From Actinostola sp. cb2023 (lineage: Eukaryota > Cnidaria > Anthozoa > Actiniaria > Actinostolidae), in the NCBI GenBank assembly GCA_033675265.1, contig JAUJYZ010001198.1:434501-498500 (forward strand): DNA of 64,000 bases, given 5' to 3'. Both the position numbers and the translations under genes were made by a program. Each line of letters opens with the position of its first letter. Position 1 is the first letter of the stretch. Positions 34,625 through 45,200 of the stretch are shown piece after piece. The notes under the pieces were generated by a model. The model had not been told where the DNA came from, ran no database searches, and worked only from the letters and a program-made list of their open reading frames with translations.

Positions 34625-34846
34625 TACAGTGTGGACACTTGAACCATGAACACTTCGAGTTTTTTTCGACCTTTTTTTTCCGAACTTTCTATTGCCTCAC
34701 AGCTTCTCAAATGGAGCATTGAGTTTAAATACACTTAGTGATCAAAATATATCATTTTTCTGATCAATTTGCTCAATCGATAATTTATCTTTATGTGTTA
34801 GAAAAAACCTAAGTGTTCATGGTTCGAGTGTCCACACTGTAAACTG
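34625..34846. mobile_element. MITE ('acttacagtgtggacact' ends)
   Basis: Left cagtgtggacacttgaacca and right tggttcgagtgtccacactg are inverted copies, 0.22 kb apart in total. Confidence 0.85.
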
Positions 34847-35910
34847 TCTCATCCTAAAACAATAGAATATCTCGTCATATTGGAAGCTGATTGGCTAATA
34901 ACAGCGACAGAAGTATGCAAATACATTAGTGGTCACAGCATTGAGAATCGCACTGTAACAACCTCACTCTAGTGTACATTTCAGAAAGGATTAGATCTGA
35001 TGAAATAAGAATATAAGGGTGGTGTAGACTGCCATTTTCTTATAGAAATACTAAGTTTGATATCATACTCCCATCAAATTGTACCCGGAACTAATTCTGG
35101 CCAGTTTTAATTTATTTTAACTAATTTGCACTCATACCCATCGTTTGCTGTGCTAATAAATTTATTTATACCCAAATACAGTGTACAGTGTTGTAATTTT
35201 TTACATCATAGAATGAGGACACAAATTCCATATGATCATGACACACAGACTTCATTTTGGTTGGTTTTTAACCTAACTCATTTCTGGTCCCTGTGGCAAT
35301 GTTTATCTAGCATTTCTCCTGTTAGGAAGAAATATTGCTAAGAAAATAATTTGCTTGAGTGACATCCATATTTATGTCTCTTCTCAAGCGTTGCTGATAG
35401 AGAAAAATATAATACTCAGGGGAATGACACGTAGTGTGAAACGGAAAAATTATGCCCAAGCTGAAAGGGTTTATTGATTGTATTCAGTAAAATTAATTAT
35501 TATATTAATAATTCATGAGGAAAACACGTGAAGAGCTTGGATTTTTGATACAAAATCATCTTGATTTGCACAGACTCAATCTTTCTTGGCCAAAATTTTC
35601 TCGGCCAAACTTACTGGTATCTTGAAAATTATAGTAGAACAACATTTTATGCATCTGTGGATATGATAAGTTTGATACAATATTCGCGTCCGTGTTGTAT
35701 GAGATCTACAATCACGAGCCAAATATATATCTCGTACAACACGGCCGCTCATACATGTATGTAGAATTTTCCTACCAGATAATATTTTGAAGTGCTCGAT
35801 AATACAATATTTAAAATAGGGCTTTGGTCCATTCCAGCCTAAGAAATAATGCTCTTGCTAGGGGAGGCAGTAAAAGGGGATAAATGTACAACATAGGTCA
35901 TACAACCATA

Positions 35911-36819
35911 TCAGATATTCAAGTTTATGACAGGGAAATAAGGAATAATATTATTACCAACTCTACCGAGCTTTATATCCAGCATAAATGGTACACCATA
36001 ACTTGGCGGCTTCTCCACATCAATAGCCACCCCTCGCACTCTCAGCCTAGCCAGACTGGCTTCAGTAACATCCCTACAGTCTTTAACTTCCAGAGATTTT
36101 AGTGTTGTACAATATTCGCCAACAGCTCGGATGGCATCATCAGATACACGCCAGCAGCCTCTGACCCCAAGATGTGTCAGAAAAGGACAAGATCTTGAGA
36201 TTGACCTCAAACCGTTGTCTGTCACTCCATAGCAACCGTTCACAGAGATAGATTTGAGCTGGTTGCAGAATGATGCCAATGATGTAATACAGTAGTCCGT
36301 GACGTCCCAACAACCACTTAAATCAATATATTCCAGATCAGGGCAACACATTGAGAGGTTGACGACTCCATCAGTAGTCACCCAACGGCACCCATTGAGG
36401 GATATCGTCTTCAGACTCTGGCAATGCTCAGCAATGACGAACAAAATCAGATTGGTCAAAGTTGATAAACCAGACAGATCTATGGTCAGTAATCGAGGGC
36501 TTTGCTTCACGAGCTCCATAACAGCATCCTCGCTGACTGTATTTCTACAATCTTTGAGTACAATGTGCTGTAGACTTGTGTTGTGTTGTACCATCAACAG
36601 GAATGCTTCGGGTGTTATGACATGCTGTTTGTCTTCAGAACAGTTCAAAATTCGACATGTTTTGAAATAAGACTCACACATTTGCTTGAAAGTCGTACTC
36701 ACACGGCGACATAAGAATATTTGGGATATGGTCAAGTACTTGAAGATTTGCGAAAACACAACGTCTTCCCACGGAAGGTCGAAGAAGATGTGAGTTGGGC
36801 AAGCTGCTTCGTCCGCCAT
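35911..36819 (-). CDS. FBXL15: F-box/LRR-repeat protein 15 (intronless, complete)
   Basis: A single open frame of 302 residues; human FBXL15 is about 300. F-box at residues about 13-52, opening DLPWEDVVFSQIFKYL, the same DLPWEDV start as vertebrate FBXL15. It is followed by about seven Cys-containing leucine-rich repeats (for example LEYIDLSGCWDVTDYCI and LTHLGVRGCWRVSDDAI). The C-terminus SLARLRVRGVAIDVEKPP and the end FPVINLNI also match the family's SRLRKRGVDIDVEPP and FVNLQV-type ending. Family role: substrate-recognition subunit of an SCF (SKP1-CUL1-F-box) E3 ubiquitin ligase; vertebrate FBXL15 targets SMURF1 in BMP signalling. The start Met at 36819 is in good context (gcgGACG...ccATGG-like: ATGGCGGACG). 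The gene converges on DAPP1, and a 0.6-kb palindrome begins about 120 bases upstream of the start codon. Confidence 0.92.
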   Translation of the reverse strand: MADEAACPTHIFFDLPWEDVVFSQIFKYLTISQIFLCRRVSTTFKQMCESYFKTCRILNCSEDKQHVITPEAFLLMVQHNTSLQHIVLKDCRNTVSEDAVMELVKQSPRLLTIDLSGLSTLTNLILFVIAEHCQSLKTISLNGCRWVTTDGVVNLSMCCPDLEYIDLSGCWDVTDYCITSLASFCNQLKSISVNGCYGVTDNGLRSISRSCPFLTHLGVRGCWRVSDDAIRAVGEYCTTLKSLEVKDCRDVTEASLARLRVRGVAIDVEKPPSYGVPFMLDIKLGRVGNNIIPYFPVINLNI

Positions 36820-36941
36820 TTTGTTTTGACGTCGTCAGGAAATTTATTATAATTTATTACAAAGGGTGACCATCATTTTAGACCACCAAAAAGAGAATCA
36901 TTTTCGATTTGTCACTTTTTTCCACGTCGGGCAAAAAAGGC

Positions 36942-37565
36942 CCCGAAATCGGCACCAGTCATTCAACTTCTACAGATTTAATCCAATCAAAATGAAACTT
37001 GGCAACATGACAGTACATGGCAAGGCAACAAATCATATCTTTTTTGTTTTTCAATTTTAATGATTTTTGGCGGGAAAATGACGTCATGAACAAACCCACA
37101 AATTTTGAAATTCACAAATATACTAATTTGATCATCGCCTTCGAAAGAACATGTAAAATGTGAGATATGACCGCAACAATATCTCAGTTATTGCTATTTC
37201 TATCTAAAGATATGAAATTTTTGAAATTTCAAAAATCCGCCATTTTGTGCTATTTTTAGTAACAAAATGGCGGAAATTGAAATTTCAATAATTCATATCT
37301 TTGGATAGAATAACGATAACTGAGATATTGTTTCGGTTATATCTCTCATTTTACATGTTCTTTCGAATACGATGATCAAATTAGTATATTTATGAATTTC
37401 AAAATTTGTGGGTTTGTTCATGACGTCATTTTCCCGCCACAAATCATTAAAATTGAAAAACAAAAAAGATACAATTTGTTGCCTTGCCATGTACTGTCAT
37501 GTTGCCAAGTTTCATTTTGATTCGATTAAAACTGTAGAAGTTGAATGACTGGTGCCGATTTCGGG
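36942..37565. repeat. 624-bp near-perfect palindrome upstream of FBXL15
   Basis: Arms of about 300 bases (36942-37244 and 37264-37565), almost identical in inverted orientation, separated by a loop of about 20 bases. Ends cccgaaatcggcaccagtca and its complement. Each arm contains a TGACGTCA octamer (about 37079 and 37420), the consensus CRE/ATF site. Could be a foldback transposon; no obvious target duplication. Confidence 0.9.
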
Positions 37566-37674
37566 AATTCCTTTTCAGCAGAAAAATAAAATCAAACAAT
37601 ATATTGCCTTACTTTTTTTCTTTCCTTTTCTGTCCTTGTCCTCAGAGCTTAGTAAAACAATTCGAAAAAAGTTG

Positions 37675-37822
37675 TACAGTGGAATCCCGTTACTGACGGA
37701 CAGTAAATTATTTATTGAGGGATTTGGGCCGGTTAGAGCCCTAGCGTCCTAAGACAGCAAAACTGTCCATATAAGTGGGTGTCCGTATTAAGTGGGTGTC
37801 CGTAGAGCGGGATTCCACTGTA
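37675..37822. mobile_element. Short TIR element ('tacagtggaatcccg' ends)
   Basis: Left tacagtggaatcccgttact and right gagcgggattccactgta are inverted. The interior has direct repeats of 'agtgggtgtccgta'. Confidence 0.8.
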
Positions 37823-37922
37823 TAAGGCAAATTGACAAGTGTGTGACAGTATAGATATCACTCATAACTATGTTTTCTCACAAACACACCTAACATATTT
37901 GCGTTCATTCAATTTGTTCACG

Positions 37923-38243
37923 CTAAATGCTTGAGCACACATCTAACAACCTCTCCCCTTGATTTCCTTGAAGTGACGGACGTTTTATGACGTCTTTTAG
38001 CTTTGTCAAGAATTTTCTGGAAGCTTCCTGCGTGACAGCGTGACAGAATCTCAGTTGTGACCACTGACCCCCATTGTCAACATCAGAAAAGTACTGCACT
38101 CTTTGACAAAAGATTAAGCTGTGAGAGCTACTGTGGTGTAGACTGTGCTGTGCGAAAACAAAATGCCATGCAAGACAGTAGCAAAAGCCAATTAAGGCCC
38201 TTGCCCCAAGCCTAAAGGTGAGAGAAATATTAAGCGTCGACAT
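37923..38243 (-). CDS. Unrecognised small open frame with a hydrophobic N-terminus
   Basis: 106 codons. Residues about 13-30 (ARALIGFCYCLAWHFVFAQ) could be a signal peptide or membrane segment, and the C-terminal half is basic (RKFLTKLKDVIKRPS). I recognise no family, and codon bias was not measurable by eye. It could be a chance frame or part of a spliced gene; listed only because it lies in otherwise gene-free DNA. Confidence 0.15.
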   Translation of the reverse strand: MSTLNISLTFRLGARALIGFCYCLAWHFVFAQHSLHHSSSHSLIFCQRVQYFSDVDNGGQWSQLRFCHAVTQEASRKFLTKLKDVIKRPSLQGNQGERLLDVCSSI

Positions 38244-38509
38244 TTCCCTTCATTTGGAGTCAGCATCCCATTTATAGAAGTGAAGTATTGGGGCGTGAAG
38301 TATCAACAAAATAATCTGAACCTTCACACATTGATTTATTTTCTGAATAGTTTGGAGACAGAGAATCGTGCCACTGACTGTGTCGTAGTTTATATCATCA
38401 TTGAGAAGAAGAATAAATTCGCTGTGGTTAATTCACTGTGACGTCAATCAGCCTATGAGTAGTCGCTGTACTCCTATCCATTGCTGGCTATAATAACTAC
38501 AACATCTCA

Positions 38510-38544
38510 ATGTCTGGATCTCACCGGAGTCTGTATTCGAAAAG
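38510..38544 (+). CDS. Candidate alternative first coding exon of RASSF
   Basis: ATG TCT GGA TCT CAC CGG AGT CTG and onward, ending AAA AG before a GTATGG donor. It leaves two bases, the same phase that RASSF exon 2 (45351) requires, so it could splice to it and replace exon 1. The evidence is only start codon, donor and phase; chance agreement is possible. Confidence 0.25.
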
Positions 38545-39449
38545 GTATGGTTAAGTTGAATTTACTTCCTTTAAACTAGACAATGATAGCTGAATCAAAA
38601 CATCATTTTTGATAAACATAATGCTATTTGAACTCGGTCTGAAACTGGAGCACCGCACTCGCTTCAGATCCTTCAGCTTCTTGGGATATCGAAAGATAAT
38701 TATTGCTGAGAGTTAAAAGATTAACATTTCATGGTTATAAATTCATTTGCAGGAATTCATTTCAACTTTCGGCTAATAGAAACAGGGGAATCGTCAGATA
38801 AAAGACCCATAAAAGGAGAAATCATGTTCCGGTTCTCGGTGTGTGCCGGCCGGCGTTGAAAACTTTTCAGAATATTAAACGATTCATTAGAAACTGATAA
38901 AGTCCTGACTTCATAGTGATGAAAGCAAATTTTAAAGATAACAGAGGCAAGAATTTGCAGTATCTAAATCACATGACTAAATACCTAGTGACCGTATTAC
39001 GTATTACCTCAATAACTATAGCCTTTTGCTTATATATAAATTTAATAAATTTATACATATATCCTTGGTATTGAACTAGGATGTTGTAAGTGATTTTATT
39101 ATTAGTATCTTTAGTATTGTAAATAATTTCCATATAACTGGCTTTGTCGATCATCAAGTTCAAATAGTTTCTGAATATCACACATTCCTCAACTAAGTGG
39201 TATTTATTAGAATTTCTAAATGACATTCAGTTAGCAGTGGCACACGCTTCTTCAGCTTAGAATTGATTTACAAATGATTCATCGGGAAAGCCGTCTTTAG
39301 TCAAAACATTTGAACAAAAAAAGGTTGAAATCTGTATTTTTGTGCCTTTGATTACACTATTGTTGCTCCTATCATATTACATGAACTCACTCAATTGGAT
39401 AAATATAAACAAAAATAACTATTTTATCAAGGGTTTTTAAGTAGCTGAT

Positions 39450-40519
39450 GTGAATGGGAGTAACTAACTGTCGTGGGTCGTGGGTACCAAGTCGTGGGTC
39501 GTGGGTACCATGTCGTGGGTCGTGGATACCAAGTCGTGGGTCGTGGGTACCGATTATTATTATTTTGATAAACAGCAAAGGACCATGAACGAAATATGCT
39601 CCTAGTATACACTTGATCTGTAAAAGATCTAGTCAGTCAAAGTATAATCATGCCGTATTATAATATACAACGAAAATATGATGATAAAAGGCCGATACTG
39701 CGTAGAAAACTTGACATGATGCATCCCAAAAGAGTGAACGGATGCAACACAAATCGGAAAACCGTGATCCGCGGAATTGGAACTCACTTGAGCCACTGGT
39801 TCGCGTTGGTTGCTTATACTATGTTTTGATGCTTCGCCGTGCTGATGGGGGTATCTTCGTTTTTTATAAAGTATACAGATCATTTGATTACGCTTCTTTA
39901 TTAAAATAACTGGATAAAACGAACAGATCAACCAAACAAAGTCTCGCGTTCTGTTTTGAATAACGCACTCGGCTCCGAAGACTTTATTGTAGTATTGTAG
40001 TCTTTTCATCTGGACAACCTTTATGAGAATGACTGTATAATAATCGATGTTCGGGATAAAAATAATGATATAATTTTTACGTTCCTGAGCCATTGTGACG
40101 GAGACGTGCCTCGTAACGCTACAAAAATATAAATTCCGCGAAATTTGTATATTGTATATTATTATTATTATGTAAATGTCAAAATAAAAACAAATGTAGT
40201 CTTTTAATTACATAGCGCAATTCCTATGCGGATAGTCCGATTTCGAATGTCAAGACAGAACGCGCTTTGTTTCAGTTGATCTGTTCTTTTCCAGTCATTT
40301 AAAGAAGCATAATCAGGTCAGTTTGACTGACTTGATCTTTTACAGATCAAGTGTATACTAGGAGCATATTTCATTCATGGTCCTTTGCTGTTTATCAAAA
40401 TAATAATAATCGGTATCCACGACCCACGACTTGGTACCCACGACCCACGACATGGTACCCACGACATGGTACCCACGACCCACGACCCACGACAGTTAGT
40501 TACTCCCGAATCATTCACA
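39450..40519. mobile_element. 1.07-kb non-autonomous element with long TIRs carrying an internal minisatellite
   Basis: About 190-base inverted ends (39450-39640 and 40318-40519). Each TIR contains its own tandem array of a 'gtcgtgggtcgtgggtacc' unit, at different copy number and spacing, then a shared stretch ending with 'agatctagtcagtcaaa'. A 154-codon frame in the interior (40093-39629) has no recognisable domain. Confidence 0.85.
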
Positions 40520-42297
40520 TTCAAAGGCGACTCCATGTGAATATTTCTGATGTCTTCCGGCGACTTATATGCCTCGTTCCGGTTCATGATAGGGCTTGTC
40601 CGGCCCCAAAGCGCGTCCCTCCCTCGTCATCATTATTTGGCGCCCAGAAAGTAAAACAGTTTTCAAACTCTAAACAGTGTGTGAAGTAAAAATGTCGTCT
40701 TGTTGACACGAAGTGAAATGTCCATGCAGTTCTCTATTGTTCGACTAAGCTGTTTTAATTGAATTTTTTATTGATCATTTTGATCCATGGGTTTAGATAG
40801 CATTAAAAACCATCCAAACAAGATTAAATGGCTCAATACTCTGAAATAAGGAAAAATAAGCTCAAATAGGAGGAAAAATGAATTCAATTCGAGTATGTAC
40901 AGCTTCTCAACTCTTTTCATATTGTTAGTAAATAAAAAGACAAAATACGACTATAAAATTTGATATCAGCTCTCTGACGATTGGGCTCCCTGTGTAACAC
41001 CCATCAGAACTCATCTACGTACAATTAGCTCATGAATGAATATCCTTTGAGCTTTTCCCTCAGCGAAGAGAGATTTAAATATTTAATTATCCACGCTGTT
41101 ATTGATGATATATTCACGAATAATTGAGACGTCCTGTCTCTTCTCGTTAACTAATATCGCGCCAAAAAAAGTAAATAAAACTTTGAATTTTCGATTGGTG
41201 GACTGCAATTTGTGTAGTTTAATAATAGTTTCTAAAAACCGACCTTCTTTTACAATTAAACAGCGCAGGGACAGCGTTATTATTTTGTGTTTTTGTGAGA
41301 CAGTCCTCGTCAAGAATTCAGTCTCGTTGTCAGCGGTATATTCGGCGTCTTTATTCTTTGAGTCGCTCTATCAAGTAATGGTTATTTTAAAAGAGCACTC
41401 TATTTAGGGCTAAAAGAGCTACAAAGAACGCGTACAAAGAAACTATTCCTCTCCTCACCAAAAATAAACCCGTTTTCCTTGGTTTGATTCATGACGGTAG
41501 TCACTATCCGTAAATATTGAAATACTACCCATAATGCCTTGCGAGAACACCTGTTGCGCTTACAAGACATTTAAAACAGCAGGTGCAATTCTAAACAAAC
41601 ATCAAACATATTTTTCTTTAAAGTCAAATTACCTCAGACATTTTCTTTTATTCGAGTTAAAAGATCTAGAATCTCGACCTTCAGCGTCGATGTACGCTAA
41701 GTGACCTGCTGTCTGTCCGCGGCGATTTAATTTGAGTTTTTTATCGTTTGATTATGCAAAAATGCGGGATGGAAGAGAGACGCGACGCCAACCATATTTC
41801 CCGCTTTTTCTTCTAGGGAATTTATTGATTCAACGTCAGAATTGAGTTGTCATGATATCGAGTTGGCTCATTGGTAATTCAAAGCAGATGCGAATCGCTT
41901 ACGAGTTGTCTTGTTCCCGAGGCACGTTTTGCGTAAATTCACAAAGATAACGAGCCACGCATATGCATATATGTCGTTGCTGCGACATTAACACATTGTG
42001 TGCGCATGCGTACGAAGCCGGCTGCTATACTTTACCGCCAATACAACAACAAATCCATCCAATCATAGAAAAAGGTTTTTTGTCCTCTGAGCGTCCATTT
42101 CGCTGTGTATTTGTGTTTCAATGCCATGTTTTAAAAGGCTTGTTGTTTACATTGTTCATCCGTTCCTGTCTATCGGAAGGTGGAGGCTTGGAGGCTTGTG
42201 TCGCACTTCAGTGTTCGATCTGGCACAACGCTGGTTCAGTTCTCTCTTCAACACTCAACAGTAGACTGCCAACAGCGACCTTTCATCGGTATTCAAC

Positions 42298-45200
42298 ATG
42301 TTGGACTTTCTGAGGGCTTTGAAGTCCCTTCTTCATCCCAGCTCAAACAACTCGTATGTATATCAATATTCTCTCATTCACTCTTCATATAGAACATTAT
42401 TTCTTTCATTTATTTCCCAAAATCATCCCAGAAACATTTCTTATGAATTAAGGTTTACAATAGACTCGTCTGAAGTGGTTGGAATTTTGTCTCTGAATTT
42501 TTATTTATTTTTTAATTTCAAATGTACAAAAAAATACGATTTTTACATTCTAGAACATAATTCTAACAGGAAGGCGATAATTCTCTTGACCATTCACAGC
42601 CAGAACTGGCTTAATCGTCACTTTTCCCCCACAAATCATATGTTCTTTCTGATCCTTTAAATTCCACAAAAACAACAGAGCTGTTTTCCGTTTGTGTGAC
42701 TCATATACTGTTTTGAAAATTTAAAAAAAACTGTTCAAAATATCTTTCAATTTCTGGTACGTGATACACATGATACATTAGCAAGTCTATTTCATTCATG
42801 CAGAGAAAGCATCAAATTATCATCGATTTTTGAAAATATATTATTTCTAAATGACTCTCAACCGCAAGGAATTAACGCACAACAAATTTTAGAACCGGTT
42901 TTTTTTTTTGATGTTTAAAAAAGAAAAAAAATTATATGTTGGGCATGATTAGTGGACCAAAGTTTCTGTCGGTTCTAAAATGTCATCTATACAATTAATA
43001 GATTATGTTTTGTTCGGGCGATTCGTGTAATGATCAGTTTTTATTCGTTTTTGACTTTATTTGCATTGGTTCATTTGTTGAATAATTGAAAAATCTGTGT
43101 CTGTGAATATAAACATGCTGACACTCTCTTACTCGTGGTATTTTGTACTCAGATTCGCGCTGAATTAGCGATATTTCCCTGTAGTTTTAATATAGCTTAG
43201 GCTTTTTTGAACTGTTTTAAGGTAATCAGTTTCCTTTGAAAAATATTTCAGGAACTTTGTTCTTTCTTTAAAAATAAATTCCTTCCTTTCAAAAAACGAA
43301 AATACAAGATTTTTTTGGAAATTTGAAGCGACTTAGTTCAGCACTGATAATTAGCATTGATCCAACTCAAAAACATCGCTGCGTTTGATCGTAAGAATCA
43401 TCTTAACTTATTAGAAAGATAAGTATCACAAAATAGCCCTTACAAATTGCATGCACGCATTAGGTTTAAACTCATCACTGAGTTCATATATAATATTAGA
43501 ATTCAAGGAACTGACATATATGAAAGATATCGTCTGGTTTCAGTTCAGAGAACACTTATCTACTTAGAACTGGCTTCTATTTTAGTTTTTGGGAATTATC
43601 AGAAATGTTATCTCAAGCTCTTCCTTTTCGCAACAATAGTGGGCGGTAAATAGCTTTACTTGAGTATGGAAATAAATGTGCGTTTGGCTCCGTGCGTTTC
43701 GCGAAAGATAGGATTTTTTTTCGAGACCAATTTCGTCCCCAGAGCCCACGTTCCTCTTGGTCAGCACCGAGAAGTCACCCGTTTTAGCTCAGAAAAGTAT
43801 TGCAAAAAATGAAGCATGTTTATAAGATTTTGAATATAGCCTACTTATAAGATTGAGTTTGGCTGTGGTTAGAGTTTTTGACTGTTCATCGCAATCCTCA
43901 ATTTTTAACATATACTTTTTTTCCAAAATTCCAGTGCATGCCACTTTTTACATTCGTTACTGAAATTGTTCGTGTTGCGTGCAAAACATTATTTATTTAT
44001 CTAATCATTTCTTATTAGCAATTTTATTATTTTAATTTTTTTAATTTTTTTATTTTTATTTTATATTCGCCACAAAGTATAAAAAGTGACAGGAAAGGAT
44101 GCATTGACAGGACAGGCGTCCCAATTAGTTTATATTATTTTATTTTAGTAATATAGTATTATATTTATTTTATTTATATTATTCTAGTATTCCTTCGGAG
44201 ATATTAGCATCTATTTTATTGTATTGTATCTCTCCCTTACAAATGACAAGTTATTGTGATTCCTCGTTGATCTCCCTTACAGTAGATTCCATTTACTGGC
44301 ATTTATCTATTGCAAATGTTATTAAAAATGTCTCCGTGTTGTCAAAAACTGCAAAAACTTATTGTAAAAAAAAACATACCAAGAGGATCGCCGACCAAGT
44401 TGAATTTTGCCCCTCGCGGTTTTTTTCTCTCTACTCGTCCCCCGACTCCAGCAACTTCAACTCCTTAGACGGACTATTCTAGTCTATTGAGTTTTTGGGG
44501 GGCAAAAACCCAATTTCTTTACCATTCCACATTTGATCTCAGCGTTTATGTTCAGTTATTGTTGTATCCGATTTTCTTCACTCCGTTTCGTCCATCTTTT
44601 TTTCTCATCTTCTTTCCCTTTCAACTGTCCATTTCATTTTCTATTGTTTTCTGTCATTTATTCATTTATTCATTTGCGTTCAGCCTTACCTGATTCCTTC
44701 CTTCCGTTATTCGTTTCTAAGTAATTGTCTTTCTTTCTTCTTTGTTCCTTTAGTTTTATTGTAATGCGCATTTACTGAATCACTTACGTGCAATTTTGCG
44801 CTATGATAAATTAATAAAGTATTATTATCAATTCTTGTTTTGCTCACATTCTTCCTTTCGAATTTATTCTTTTCTTTCTTCCTCTCTTTCTTTCCGCTTT
44901 CCTTTCTTTCATTCATTCCGACTCATTCATTCATTTATTTATTCATTCATTCGTTTATCTATTCATTCATTCATTCATTCATTCATTCATTCATTCATTC
45001 ATTCATTCATTCATTCATTCATTCATTCATTCATTCATTCATTCATTCATTCATTCATTCATTCATTCATTCATTCATTCATTCATTCATTCATTCATTC
45101 ATTCATTCATTCATTTATTTATTTATTTATTCATTCATTCATTCGTTCATCTATTCATTCATTCATTCATTTATTCATTCATTCTCTCTTTCGAGTACCA

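Larger units (their letters stand above)
32767..35910. other. Intergenic region DAPP1-FBXL15, repeats only
   Basis: No recognisable gene between these tail-to-tail genes. It holds a 36-bp minisatellite (33085-33325), a 0.54-kb TIR element (33684-34224), a MITE (34625-34846) and one half of the repeat family whose palindromic copy is at 57078-57215 (here about 35360-35460). Confidence 0.6.
36820..42297. other. Intergenic region FBXL15-RASSF
   Basis: Contains a 624-bp palindrome (36942-37565), a small TIR element (37675-37822), a weak minus-strand open frame (38243-37923), a candidate alternative first exon (38510-38544) and a 1.07-kb TIR element (39450-40519). From about 40600 to 42297 I see only AT-rich upstream sequence leading into the RASSF first exon. 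Confidence 0.6.

Noticed and set aside
39629..40093. 154-codon minus-strand frame inside the 1.07-kb TIR element as a transposase
   Set aside because: No transposase motif is visible, and the element is too short for an autonomous copy.
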